The notes beneath the pieces are model-generated. The model was given only the letters and a program-made list of their open reading frames with translations. It searched no databases and was not told the DNA's origin. From Pyropia yezoensis (Eukaryota > Rhodophyta > Bangiophyceae > Bangiales > Bangiaceae), in NCBI GenBank assembly GCA_009829735.1, contig CM020618.1, positions 15,172,568 to 15,236,567 of the forward strand: a DNA stretch of 64,000 nucleotides. The letters run 5' to 3'. A program made the position numbers and the translations under genes. Below, one piece after another: positions 21,283 to 33,007 of this stretch (position 1 is its first letter; every line of letters starts with the position of its first letter).

Positions 21283-23481
21283 TCATACTGCACGAGCACC
21301 CGTGGCACCCGCCGCGGTGCCCCCGTCCTTGGTGGTGGGAGCCCCCTCCCCATCAAACGTTCCCCCCGCGACCAGCCGCGCCCGCGCCGACCGCGCGGCG
21401 GCAGCGACCGCGCTGCGAAGGCCGGCCGAGCCCTGAAAAAAGACGGTGCCCCCGCGGGGCATCGCCGCCGCCAGGTGCAGCCGCCCTGTGTGGACTGTCA
21501 GGCCAGCCCCGTCTTTGCCGGGCTTGCCGCCCCCCCCTTCGACGCCGCTCCCGTCCGACGCCCCCCGCGCGCCGCCGCTGCGCTGGCCGTCCGTGTCGCT
21601 ACCCCCACTCTCGCCGCTGCTGTCCGTCCTGGTAGTGGGGGTGGATGCGTCAGTGGGGGCGGATGCGTCGGTGAGGACGGCGGTGGCCGCCCCGCCCAAG
21701 CCGCCCACCCCCCTCATCCCTGTTGTCGCCGCTCCGCTCCCAGCCCCAACGCGTGCACGGGCGTCACGCCGCACGTCCGCCACCACCGCCGCCCCCCCCG
21801 CGCCTGTGTACGCCACCGTCACCGCGGCGGCCCAGCCGCCCCGCGACGCGGCGATGTCCGCCAGTGCCGCCACCGCCCACCGCAACAGCGCCTCATCGCG
21901 GACCGTGTACAGCAGCGTCACGGGCGCGGCGGCGGCCGTCCATTCAGGGAGGGCCACCACCTGGGCGGCGTCGATGAGGTAGGCAATGGCGCTGCCACTG
22001 GCGACCAGCACCACCTGCCGGGCGGGTGTGGCGCGTGCCAATGCCGCCGCCACCGCGGCGGTGGCCTCCCCGTGGGTGGGCCCCCACGTGCCGAGGCGGA
22101 TGGTGGCCCACGGGCTGCCGGCGGTGCCGCCGTCGCCGATCACCGCCACCGCCGCCGCCGACGCCGCCGCCTCGGACGCCGCGACGGCGGCGGCGTCTGC
22201 GATGCGGTGCGTGTGGCTGACCGTCTCGGTGGCGCCCAGCACCGGCGACCGCTGGCGGTGGTAGACGCGCACCACAAGGCCAACGGTCCACGGGGTCCCC
22301 CCCCCCGCGAGCACGGGCCCCACCGTCCCCACCCGGTTGGCAAAAGCGGTAAACGGGTGGGCGCGCTCCCACAGCGACGCCCCCGGCAGCCGCAAGTGGA
22401 CGGTCGGCCCGACGCACCGGGGCGGCACGGGAGCGGGCGTCGCCCACGTTAGCACCGCATAGTCGGGTGACAGGCGGCGGACGGCCACGGGCGACACGGC
22501 CGCCCGCCACCCCAGCCGCCCGACGGCGAGGTCGGCGAGCCAGGCGAGAAAGAAGGGGGTGTTGAGAACCCACGAGTGCGGGTGGGTGTGGCGCCGAACA
22601 ATGTCGATAAAGTAAGCGACGGCAATGAAGGAGTGGAGGTGGGTGCCAACGTGCCAGCGGGAAGCCAGCCAGCGCACGCTCAGCGGCAGCGCCACGCCCA
22701 GCAGCAGGGTCATCTCGACAATCCGAAAGACGTCGTCCCCCTGCAGCATCACCGTGCGCGTCAGGGGGTTGGCGTCCTTGAAGCCTGGCGGCCCCCGCTC
22801 GGACAGGGGCCACTCAAACGCGCCAAGCACAACGCGGGCGGCGTAGCCGTGGAATACGACGGGCGTGAAGATGGACCACACGTGCACGAGGGTAAAGACG
22901 GCCAGCCCAATGCCGTTCCACTTGTGCAGGCCGGCGTTGGCCGCCGCTGCCCCCCGAAAGTCAATGAACCGGCGGCCAATCCAGGACGCTTCCGCCGCCG
23001 CCAGCGTCGTCTTCATCATAGTTGCGAACAGCAGGTTGAGGGCGCAGATGGAGTAGCGCCCGCTCAGCCGGGCGACCGCGTCGTAAAAGCCCACAGACCA
23101 GGGGCCCGGCTTGATGGGGTCGAGAAAGTCCGACCCCGCCGTCCCCGCCCCAATGCGGAAGCCCTGCCGCGGCCACACGTTGGTGGTGAAGCGGTCAACC
23201 ATGGCCAGCACCGTGAACGTTCCGTACACCACCCACACCAGCGTGCCGTAGTGGATGGGCGGCCGGCGGCCGGCAGCGAGCGCGTCGCCGCCGCCACCAC
23301 CCGCCGCCGCCGCCGTGGGCGTCCACCCAGCTCCACCCTTGGCGGCGCCGTCCTTGGCTGCACCGGTGGCCGCCCCCGCCGACGAGACCGTCGATGAGGA
23401 CGACCCACACGAGTCGTGGACGGTCACGTCGGTGGCGGGGGAGGAACCACCGGCGGCGGCCGCGTTGGCAGGCCTGTCCAT
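21283..23481 (-). CDS. ferric reductase/NADPH oxidase-like membrane flavocytochrome
   Basis: A 732-residue single-exon protein from ATG 23481. Hydrophobic segments lie at about 79-97, 143-160, 188-210, 253-271, 281-296 and 303-318, as in the ferric-reductase transmembrane domain. Histidines that could bind the two haems sit in these helices: H186, H200 and H211 in one pair of helices, and H277, H281 and H283 with H298-H302 in another. HPFTAF (375-380) matches the FAD-binding HPFT motif; RQVVLVASGSAIAYLIDAA is at the place of the NAD(P)-binding loop but lacks the usual glycine-rich GxGxxP pattern. The family moves electrons from NAD(P)H across a membrane to ferric iron or oxygen. The N-terminal 70 residues are low complexity; a Ser/Thr/Gly insertion near residues 620-670 precedes the last strand. 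It could serve iron uptake or superoxide production; sequence alone does not decide. Confidence 0.75.
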   Translation of the reverse strand: MDRPANAAAAGGSSPATDVTVHDSCGSSSSTVSSAGAATGAAKDGAAKGGAGWTPTAAAAGGGGGDALAAGRRPPIHYGTLVWVVYGTFTVLAMVDRFTTNVWPRQGFRIGAGTAGSDFLDPIKPGPWSVGFYDAVARLSGRYSICALNLLFATMMKTTLAAAEASWIGRRFIDFRGAAAANAGLHKWNGIGLAVFTLVHVWSIFTPVVFHGYAARVVLGAFEWPLSERGPPGFKDANPLTRTVMLQGDDVFRIVEMTLLLGVALPLSVRWLASRWHVGTHLHSFIAVAYFIDIVRRHTHPHSWVLNTPFFLAWLADLAVGRLGWRAAVSPVAVRRLSPDYAVLTWATPAPVPPRCVGPTVHLRLPGASLWERAHPFTAFANRVGTVGPVLAGGGTPWTVGLVVRVYHRQRSPVLGATETVSHTHRIADAAAVAASEAAASAAAVAVIGDGGTAGSPWATIRLGTWGPTHGEATAAVAAALARATPARQVVLVASGSAIAYLIDAAQVVALPEWTAAAAPVTLLYTVRDEALLRWAVAALADIAASRGGWAAAVTVAYTGAGGAAVVADVRRDARARVGAGSGAATTGMRGVGGLGGAATAVLTDASAPTDASTPTTRTDSSGESGGSDTDGQRSGGARGASDGSGVEGGGGKPGKDGAGLTVHTGRLHLAAAMPRGGTVFFQGSAGLRSAVAAAARSARARLVAGGTFDGEGAPTTKDGGTAAGATGARAV

Positions 23482-26400
23482 TGCTGCCCTCGCGCGGTAC
23501 CGTACCCGCCCGACCAGCAGCGGGAGTGCGTCCCTACGGCAATGACCAACAATAATAAGATGGGGGGCGGAGGACAGGGTGCGGATAGCCGCCCCGCCGG
23601 TCGGTAGCAGCGGTGGGGCTGTACGCGGGACAAGCAGAGGTACACACGGGGGGCGGCGGGCGAGTGGTGGTGACGCGCGCGTCTTCCCTCCGTGCGGCAC
23701 CTGCTACACCAACGGCCGTGCAGTCAGCGCCGTACCGCGTCGTCTCCCTCAGTCCTCCCTGCACGTGCTCGCGCTCCCGCGGGTGTGGGTGTGTGGCTGA
23801 TGGGGGACGGCGAGCCTCGCCCTCCTCTGCCCAGCGGTGGGGGGCACGCATTTATGGGCCGCCCCGCCGGCGCCGGCGCCGGCGCCGGCGCCGCTGTTGC
23901 GCTGGTGGCGGCTGCGGCGGTGGCGGCGCCAGCGCACCGCACCCCCCCCCCCGCACGAGGCAAGGGGGTAGTGGCGGTGGTGTTACCTCTGGGCGGGTGG
24001 TGCGCCCCCCCCCCCCCTTCCGGCCCCCCCCCCCCCCCCCCCCCCCCCTTTCCTTCCTGTCCTGCTCGGGTCTGGGCAGGCGGGGTCCCTGCTGTCAGGG
24101 CCCGGGAGGGGGGGGGTACCCCGTCCACAGGCGGCGGTGAGGGGAGACACGGTCGTGTCGCGGCCGCGGTGGTCCGCCGCGTCGCGCCCGCCGACCGGCG
24201 GGAGACGGCAAGCGGTTTGGCGACGGTCCCTCCTTAGGCCCCCGCCCGCAAGGTGGCGGTGGCGGAGGGGGGGGGGGGGGCGCCGTGACAAGGCAGACCT
24301 TTAGCACCAACGGGGGTGAGGTGGGCCCAGCGCAGGGGGGGGAGGGAGGGGTGGGGGGGGACGCAACCAGCCGGCATGTCGAGGTCATGGTGGCGGGCAG
24401 GGGGTGAGGTCACCTCGCAGGGGCCCACCGTCAGGGGGGAGCGTGCCGCACAGGGGGGGGAGGAACGGCGGGGGGGCGGGGGAGGTGGGTGTAGGAGCGG
24501 GGGGCCCCCCTGATGGCCCAGCGTACCGGCCAAATGTGCGGTCCGTCTTGTGGCGGCCGCCGCCGCGATGCGTTGGCCGATGACGACCGGGGGGGGGGGA
24601 CGGAGGGGAGGGGGACGGAGGATGTGGGGCGGGGGGAGTACTCGACTCGATAGCACCCCGTACCCCGGCGACGGGGCGCGGGCACCCACTCTCTAGCGCC
24701 CCGTGGTGGCCGCCATCAATGACGCCGGGTGGCGGGAGAGGCGCCCCGTCCGCTCGCCCCCCCCCCCCCCCCCCCCCCCCCCCCACCCAATAGTGGTGGT
24801 GTCATCCCGTGAGGCATCGAAACGATGACAAGGACCGGTGACTGCCTCGTAGCCCGTAGCTTTGGGGGGCTGAGCTGGGTGAGTAGCGGCCGTCATGGCG
24901 GTGGCGCCAGCGGTGTCGGTAGCGCTAGCCGTGACGGTGGAGAGAGCCATGACGGTGGCGGTGGCGATGAGCGCACAAGGATGATGACGCGGCCAGCCGG
25001 TTGCCGCGCCCCCCCCACCTGGGGGCCCAGAGGGTGACCCGACGGCAACCCGATTGGGTGCCGCCACGGCGTGACGTGGACGACGGGTCCGCGCCGAGGC
25101 CGGGCTACAGTGGGCCGCCCGTCGCCACGGGGGGGCTCACGGTCTACACTTTGAGTGGACAACTGCCCCCACAGGGCCCGCCCTCCTTTTTGCGCACAGG
25201 GTGTGAGCGAGGATTTGGGGGGGGAGGGAGGGAAGGGGGGGGGGGGGTGGACGTGGCCGGTTGGGGTCGCGAGCCGCCACCGCCCACCCGTGGCGGCTGC
25301 CCCGACGCGGGCGTCCCCTCTCCTGGGGTGCCGCACGGCGGCAGGCCCGGGTGTTAATGCCCCCCCCACCCGTCGAGGGTGGCGGGTGGCGGACGCCGTC
25401 CCGCGCCCTGCCGTGCCTCCCCTGCCCCCCCCCCGCCCCGCGCCAGCCGCTCCCCCCCCCCATCCCCCCCGCAGGGCACGGCAGACATACGCTCCCCGCC
25501 GTGTCCTCACAGCGGCTGCACAGTGCCCATAGAAACGGTGGGCCGGGCCCACCGGGGAGATGGGGCACTGCGCGGGGCGTCCTCTTACTGTGGCCTCGCC
25601 TGCCGCGGGACTCCCCCCCCCCCGCCCATCCCCCCCGCTACGGCCGCCGCCGCTCCCCGTCACTCCCCGCACAACCACACCCCAGTCACCGGTCTTCTCT
25701 CCGCCTCGGGACGTTGCGCAAACAGATGCCAAGGGGGGTGGCCGCCGGCCAGAGGGTTGCGCGACCGACGGCACCGGTCACGGGTCCGTAGGCTGCGTCC
25801 ACCGCTTTTGGGTGGCCCTCGCGGCGGTGGACGAGGGGGGGGGGGGGGCGCCTCGCGGCGGCGCGAGCAGGGGACGGGGAGGGGGACGGAGCGGAGCGCC
25901 CAACGTGCGGCTGACACCGCCGTGTCGACAGGTCCCTTCTGCGCTGCGTTGGTTGGTGGGGGGGGGGGGGGGGGGGGGGGGGGGGCGTGGTGGGGGCGCG
26001 CCCCGCCTGGTCGCACGGGGGTCGGGACTGACACACACCCCGCGGCTGGGGGCCCCCGAGGGGACGGGCGGGCCACGCTGTCGCACCTCACGGACAGATT
26101 CACCACCTCGACGCGGCGGGCGGGGGCCTGTTGCGCCACCGCCTCGCGCGGGCAGAGAGCAGCCACTGCCGTTTCTTGCTGTTTGACACCGCCGCCCTCC
26201 CGTGGCCGCACGTGGGCGTCCACTTGGCCCGCGTGAGGGGCGGTCCTGGTGTGACGTGGAGATCTGTGCACAAAAAACGTCCGTGACAGAGTACAGCAAG
26301 GTCGGGGGCGGCTGTGGCTAGGTCGGGGGGCGGCTGTGGCTCACCATTTTGATTTGTCGCCAGCAGAACAAAAAGAGCAGACTTTCTTGCACGTGTTCGG

Positions 26401-26484
26401 GAAACCTCGTACAGGGCTCTGCCCACTCAGAGTCTCGCGGGCTGGCTGATACCGAGTCCACCGCACTGCAATATAGAGATGGTA
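23482..26484. other. low-complexity G/C-tract region without recognised gene
   Basis: The stretch is full of homopolymers: C runs near 24012-24047, C 24757-24784, G 25958-25985 (28 bases), plus many shorter ones, and a (GCCGGC)n stretch at about 23867-23893. Frames are open on both strands but consist of Gly/Pro/Arg low complexity. One short plus-strand frame at about 26039-26284 has a more normal residue mix (SSHCRFLLFDTAALPWPHVG) but no start and no homology that I recognise. If a gene exists here it would have to be rebuilt across unreliable homopolymers. Confidence 0.4.
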
Positions 26485-29400
26485 CAGTCATGACCCGATT
26501 ATATGGCACCCTTGCGCACTTTGTAGCCCCCTTTCCAGCGATGCATCGTCGCGGCGTCAGCTCTCAGCTGTCGCCGGCTCCGCAGCGATCGTTCCCTCTT
26601 CCACAGCTATTTCTGTTCATCCAGCTGTCAATTCACCCTCGACCGTGTGAATCTGAGGCTGCGGGACTCAGGTCGACCGCTTGAGGAGGGGCTCAATTCC
26701 GTATTTGATACGGTTCTGGATGACGTCACGTCAGCCGCAGCGAGACTGTTGCGACTTGAAGTCTCGACAGATCCGTGCAGTGCCATTCGACTTGGCGGTG
26801 AAGGTCCGGGCACAACCCCCCCCTCCATCCTCCCCAGCATTGTCGCCCCAACACCTACTCCGTCCCCCACCCGATGCTTTTTTTTTTGATGTTTTTTTTT
26901 GCTGCTGGAGCTGGTGAACACAGGAAACACGGCAGAAAACAAAAAGAAAAAGCTCGTCATTCACTGTCGCTGGTTGACGATACACCGTCGTCCATGCCGT
27001 CTACGGCCTCTGCCCCTCCCTCCTCAAACACAATCGAGCCTACCGTTGCAGCCCTTACGCCCTCATCGTCCTCCCCTATCAGCCAGTCTTCCACAGCAAT
27101 TTCCCTTTCGGTCGCAGGGGTGTCCCCAAAGGCTCGCTCCCCAAAGCCACAGCCGGCCATAAGAGAAACCACCGATGTCACGTCAGAGCCTAGTGATCGC
27201 GACGAGGAACGGTACTCGCTGTGCAATGCGACGACGTCCATCGCAACTCCAGCTGGCAAAATCGTTGACTTCAGCCAGCAGTGGGCGATTGTAGAGGGCT
27301 CGACAGCATCCCACTGCGTCAGCACAATCTCTGCCGCGTCTTGCAGATGCGCCACCGCCCCGTCTCTCACACCTCGAATCACAGCCGGTGGGACACGAGG
27401 TCGAGAGGGCTCGCCACTCGAGACAGTGGGCCGGTCTGATGGCCAGCCCCAAATTCCCGGGCCTGCCTCGACGGCACCAGATCCTGAAGCGCCGTCAATA
27501 TCAGCGGCCCGGCCGGCATCGCAATCTGCACGTGGCAGCTCCGCGGCCACCGCATCTCCCCGGTCCATGGCAGACGCGCCTGTCGTGATCACACCGGCGC
27601 CCACGCGTCCAATCAGGGTAGAATTGGAAGCGGCGGCCGAACCGCCACTGCCTCCGCCTGCGGCGGGCGGGACCGCCGCGCGCGCCGCCGGCCGAACATC
27701 CAGCCGAGCAGCACGCCGGACAGTCGCGCGCAGCGCGCTCAGATCCGCGGCCGTGACCGGTTGGCGCGCCGGTTGGTCGCGCGGTGCCTAGTCAATCGTG
27801 GGCCACGAACCGTCAGCCGACAGCCATAGATTGTCTCGCGAGACAGCTGTGGGCACCATCGCCGGCATTGTTTCCGCCGCCGGGTGGCCATCAGGCCCTG
27901 GCACTGCCTCGCCAGCCACGCCCGCCCCAGCCACTGGGCGGCCGCTCGGGCCCGCAACACCAGCAATGGTAGCGCCCGCGCCCCCCACGGAAGGGCCCAT
28001 TCCGCCCGCCGCGCCCGCGCCTGCAGCGTCGGCCACGCTTGCCCCCGCCACTGGGCGGCTTCTCGGGCCCACCACGCCAGCGCTAGCCACACCTGCCCCT
28101 GCCAGATGGGTGCCGCTTCGCCCAGCCGCGTCAGCGATGACCATGCCCGCCCCAATCTCAAATGGCAAGGGAGCTCGTGGCGGCCCGACGCCCACAACGG
28201 ACGGCCGGTCGCGCGTGCTCTCTGCCACCGGCGCCGCCGAGTCCAACCCCGCCGCCGGGGGCGCTTCGTCGGTGGCGGTCACGCCGAAAGCAGCGACAAC
28301 CAGTTCCAACAATTGTCGCTTGTATTGCCTTTTCAGACACGCGATGATGCCGAGGTCCAGCGGCTGGTAGACCGATGTGCAGTTGGGTGGGAGAGCGATG
28401 AACTTGACCTGCTCGCTCTCGAGGTCGCCATGAGCCCCGCAATTATCTGACAGTAAGGCCACTGGCAGAGTAGTACGTGCACGTACAGCGGGGAGGAAGA
28501 CCGTCTCAAACCACGACTTGAAGACGACCAAGTCCATCCACGCACTCTTCTGCGAGAAGTACGGAAGCGGGCATGGGCGACGAGGGGGCTTGAAACACAA
28601 AGGCTGTTTGGCTTTGCCGATCATGGCGACCGGAATCTTGTGGCTCCCGGTTGCGTTGCACGCCAGCACAAGCGTAATGCGATCTTTGGCCTTCATCGCC
28701 TTGGTGCCATGCTCTTGCCGCCGTCTGCCGGCCTCCACGCAGGACCGGTTGGGGATGCACCTGTAGAAAAGCCCGGTCTCGTCCATGTTGTAGATTCGCT
28801 CGGCCGGGTAGGCCTCGAGTTCCGCCCGTATCTCGGAGATGCGGTCAGCTGCCCTCTCCGTATTTGCCGACCCGCCCTGCCCCCACAGCGCAATGTTGCG
28901 AAGATTGTAGCGCTTCGCCCAGTTCTGCACGAAGTGGCGGGACCCCTTGAAATCTGCCACGCCTTGCTCTCGCGATGCGCTTCGCTCTGGCCTCATAAAG
29001 GGCGCCAGACACAGGCACGTGCCGCGCGCCCAGGCGCTGGAGGGTCGAGTACCACCCCCATAAACGTTGGGAGATCTGCTCGAAGTATGAGCGTCGCCAG
29101 CGAAAAGACTAGTGGTCCTCAGCCGCGGCTGCCCGACGCTTGTAATCGACACGCTTTTCGTAGATGCCTCTGGCCGCCGACCGACTGACGTCCAGCGGAA
29201 ATATGGCAACCGTCTCGGTCCACGAGTGACCGGCGTCCTTGAGTGCAATCAGAGACAGCTTGTCGCTCAAAGAAATGGGCGTCCGCCTTTTTCGGATAGC
29301 ACCCGCCCGCCGGCGCTCACTACCTCCCCCCAGCCCTCGCCCGCCCCGCCCCTGCACCTGGCCACCCCTGCCGGCCCCATCTCTGCCGCCTGCCCCAGCA

Positions 29401-30271
29401 CCGCCGCCGTCGTCCCGCCCACCTTGCGCGCCGCCCTGGCTGGGCAGGGCCGCGCCTGTTCCGACCGCCATCCGCTGCTCCCTAGGGGGGGCTGCCTCCC
29501 AGGGTACGTCTGACAGCTGCATGGGGTCCCCCCCTAGTGCCGTCGCCGTAGCTGCAGTTGCTGCGCGAGCGGCTATCTTGATGACCTGCACCGTCTCACG
29601 GGACGGGCTGGGGCAGACCTCCTGTGCGGCGGCCGCCGCAGCCGCGGCGGCCAGGTCGCCCACGCGCTGCCATTCTGATAGGATCTGGGAGGGTTCGGGG
29701 GGGATGGGTCCAACTATGGTAGCGGCGCACAGGCTAGCACATGCACACAAGAGAACTAGCTCGAAAACAAAAGCAAGGAGACAAGCATCCATTGGGAAGA
29801 GGAATCCTGACACAAAAAAGCCAAGCGATAAGAACGGGCCAAAAAAACCCGCGACCTGAGCACGAAACCCACAACGTAAACAAGTGAGGCACACGAAAGA
29901 TCGCACCCCACGGCGACCAAACCCAAGCGTGCGCCCTGCCAAAAGAGATCCCACACCGACGAAGGGCACCTGTGCGTGCGATACACGCGGCAAAACAATC
30001 GTTCATCCGAGGGTAAGCATGGTGGGGGTGGCAGCGCTGGGGTCGACGACGACGAGGTCGACGACGCTGGGGTCCTCGATGGCGGGTCCGCTAATGGTCC
30101 CCGATTTTGGGCCCCCTTGCTCTCTTGGTAATTCCATTCCAATCGATTGCACTGTATGCAGAACGATCGTGCAGAGTGGCGACCGAGTTCGTGAATCAAG
30201 ACGGTCGCGATGCGCCCAGTTATATGGCAGGGTGCCATGTAACTGGGACGCTTACAACCGGGTCATGACTG
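26485..30271. mobile_element. pogo/Tigger-type DNA transposon, both ends present
   Basis: The element starts CAGTCATGACCCGATTATA at 26485 and ends with the inverse of CAGTCATGACCCGGTTGTAA at 30271, so the terminal inverted repeats match over the first 13 bases and continue imperfectly. Each end is flanked by TA (26483-26484 and 30272-30273), the target-site duplication of the Tc1/mariner/pogo superfamily. At the right end a hairpin (CCAGTTATATGGCA and its near complement, about 30216-30246) lies inside the terminus. Length 3,787 bp. It encodes a minus-strand transposase that is broken (separate entry). Confidence 0.9.
26957..29522 (-). pseudogene. pogo/Tigger transposase, broken
   Basis: N-terminal helix-turn-helix: RKRRTPISLSDKLSLIALKD and WTETVAIFPLDVSRSAARGI. 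Then a CENP-B-type second DNA-binding domain (GVADFKGSRHFVQNWAKRYN), then the DDE catalytic core: NMDETGLFYR (first Asp), LLSDNCGAHGD (second Asp) and YQPLDLGIIACLKRQYK (third Asp). The spacing between the second and third Asp is 30 residues, typical of pogo/Tigger. An Ala/Gly/Pro low-complexity segment of about 150 residues follows, then the family's C-terminal helix (LQDAAEIVLTQWDAVEPSTI). Breaks: an in-frame TAG at 29109-29111 right after the first domain, a one-base frameshift near 28965-28980 within the CENP-B-type domain, and an in-frame TAG at 27788-27790 before the C-terminal helix. The start is uncertain (ATG 29522 or 29471). The catalytic triad is intact. Confidence 0.85.
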
Positions 30272-30273
30272 TA

Positions 30274-32825
30274 TCTGACGCGTCAAAACTGGTATTTCGG
30301 GGCCATGACGCCTGACGCCCCAGAGAGGGCAATTTCACGGTGTCATGACGGCGCAAATGACGCCTCAGCAGCACTCGAGTGTGCGTCTCTGTTGCCCAAC
30401 TCGGGCCCCCGAAAATCCCACAGGAGCAGCCCATCAGAACCCCCTTGCCTGCCAGCTCGTCTTAGGTGCAGTCGACCGGCGTTCTCCCACTGTGCTGCGC
30501 TGCGCTTCCCCACACCCGCCCCCCCGGTGAGGCGCCACCCCACCTCCTTCTTCTTTTCGTCCCTACTACCCCTGTCGAGGGCGCCCTCCATGGCAAACGT
30601 GCCACCGGGTGCGGACACCGTCCCTGCTGCTGGTGACTCGCCGGCATCGTCGCGCCGCAGCCCGGCCTACCGGTTTCAGCCGCCTTGGTGGTGGCCAGGA
30701 GAGGAGACGACAAGGGTGAGGGGGGCGGGAGGTGGGGATGCAGGGGCGGCGCAGAAAAGAATGCTGACAGGGGGGAAAGCTGTTTGCGCACACTCTCTGC
30801 GAGCGGGGAGGTGGTACTTGTGCGCGGGGGAGGTGGTGGGTTCACGGGTGGCAGACCACAAGGGACCGAGGGGCGTGGTCGGCGGCGCGCAGCGTCTCTG
30901 CCCAAGTCCTTACATAAGAGTAGCCTAGACTCCTATGCTGTCAGCACTGCAATCTTCCAGCTGCCATCCCGTTTCAGCACTGACCCGTCAAAACGGGTAG
31001 AAGACGACCTCGGTAATTCTCCGCTCTGACGGGTACCACCTCTACTGCAATAGCCCAAGAACGGGGTGCGTGCGAGATAAATATGACCACACTTCACCGT
31101 GGGGAGGCGACGCAGCAATGCTCGGCCTTAACCAGTGAGACAACAGGGGACGCTCTGCGTGGGTGGCAGCGGCAACGTATGCGCCGTGGTTCCCACCAGC
31201 AGAGGCGAAAGAGACTAAACAGCGTGGCGCTGGACCCGGTGGCGTCGTCTACAATCACTGTGCGTCCCAGAGCTGTCGAGCCCCAAGATTTGCATGGTCC
31301 CTCGGCACGAGATGAGTTAGAACTTTGACGTCCCCCGATGGTAGGGCCTCTTGCACCAGTTTGAGCTACGAAAAACAGGTGAAGCTGGGCGAGGAACGCT
31401 GCTTCTCCCACCTCGCGCGTCTCAACGTGTCCAGGCCCTACAACAAGAATAACCCGGACATCCAGGTTCTGGGCGCAGTAATCCGGTTTTTTCCCCGGAT
31501 TACTGCCCACCCCCCACCGGGGCAACTCCCTGATCAATTTTCCAGAGGGGTGGCTGCGGAGCTATTTTGTTCCGGGTTTTTGACCGGGCGTCATGGACTG
31601 ATGGAGAGCCCCCCCCGCCCCCCCTGTTCAGAGTCCGTGACGCCGCTCTCCCACCCCCCCAACTTACTCGCTCCCACTGCGCCCCCATCCCCGGCGCGGC
31701 CCCGCCGCTATGCCGCCTCGCCGCCGCGCCGAGCTGCTCTCACCACAGCTATGCCCCGTGACCAATTGCCAGTCGACTTACATAGAATCTTGTGAGGGTT
31801 TCCAGGCGGTCGCGGCGCCGGCCGCACCCTTCCTTCGACTCCAAGACCACCGATCCAGCTCAGTCGGGAAAGGGGTTAATGCTGCGAGTCGTCGGCACAG
31901 CCCTCCGCCGTCCGCTGGCAGGCCGCTGCCATGGGGGTGCCATGGGCAGGGCTTTTTTGACCTGAATGTCACGAGATCCGGGGATGGAGGGCGGGTAAGG
32001 ATGGGGGGTGAAGGGCGTGTCCATGCTGGAGGCAGACAGGGGCTCTCTGCATCTCTGGCAATGACGTGCATATCCCCGGTGTATCGCTAGTGTCACGCCA
32101 GAGCCAATGGCTGGTCGTGACATTAGCGCCGTCGCCCCTCCCCACTGTCCTCGCCAAGAACATCTGGCCTGGACGCAGTCTGGCTCGCGAGAGCTTCCTC
32201 GCAGGCCGGCCCACGCCGCACGACCCCCCCCAGCCGCTCTATTCTCTCCCTCCCGCGCCCTCAGCGTTCAGGTGCGCTTCCACTCGCCATCGACTATACA
32301 GCCAATCATGGCTGCTCAACGCCCAGCCGACCTCGACCCGGCTGACCCAATCGCTTCCGCCCACCCGCACTCGCCGCCCGCATTCTCCAACTGCCCACGT
32401 ACGGCAGTCTCGCTCCTCCAACCAAAATTTAGGCAGATAGCGATCTCGAGAGATATACATCGCTGACCATGGCGCCAGTCCCCCCCCTTCCGACCGGCCC
32501 GACGCCATGCGCTTTCCACCCCACCATAACCTACCACCGCATGTGCCGCGAGGGCTTCCCCGACGGGGCAACCGCCGCTTCACCCCTTCCACGCCGAGCC
32601 GCATCCTCCACCACCCGCGTGTAACTCCCTAGCCAACAACGAACAAAGTTTTCAGGATGTCGCGAGAGCTTCCGGGCTGGTCTGGAAGCGTCTAGATGCG
32701 TCAGGGCACTGGATCTGAGCGATGGAAGTTCCATAACGACGGCGCACTTCGGGTCAGCCGCAATCGCGTGGGGGGGGGGGGGGGGGCAGGGGGGCGGGGT
32801 GCTGCTGGCACGGGGTGAAGGCCCC
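30274..32825. other. inter-transposon region, no recognised gene
   Basis: No gene is supported. One short frame (ATG at 30590) reads MANVPPGADTVPAAGDSPAS and AYRFQPPWWWPGEETTR, then meets a possible donor AAG|GTGAGG at 30714; it looks like a first exon but I cannot find a partner. A hairpin with perfect 12-bp arms lies at 31475-31486 / 31495-31506. Sequences near 32190 and 32660 share a GCGAGAGCTTCC motif. Confidence 0.35.
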
Positions 32826-32832
32826 TATAAAT
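32826..32832 (+). promoter_or_regulatory. TATA box candidate of the TNP2-type transposase
   Basis: TATAAAT lies in CCCCTATAAATGGACTGA, 176 bases before the ATG at 33008, and is followed by a pyrimidine-rich leader. Confidence 0.45.
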
Positions 32833-33007
32833 GGACTGACCCCGCCACCTCGGAAACCATAGCGGTCAGCTCATCTCGCAGCACCGTACCTGCCCCTCTT
32901 CGTCCCTCCCAAACTCCATCTGCTCCCCTCAACTCTCTCCTCAAGATATCGTCCACCCCTCCTCAAGCCACTATCGCTGGCGCCGCAACTGCTTCAGCCC
33001 TCAAACT

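Noticed and set aside
23853-26240. Several 100-290 residue frames in the G/C-tract region
   Set aside because: They consist of Gly/Pro/Arg translation of homopolymers and conflict with each other on both strands.
30590-30714. Possible first exon MANVPPGADTVPAAGDSPAS
   Set aside because: The donor is fair but no matching acceptor or downstream exon could be found.
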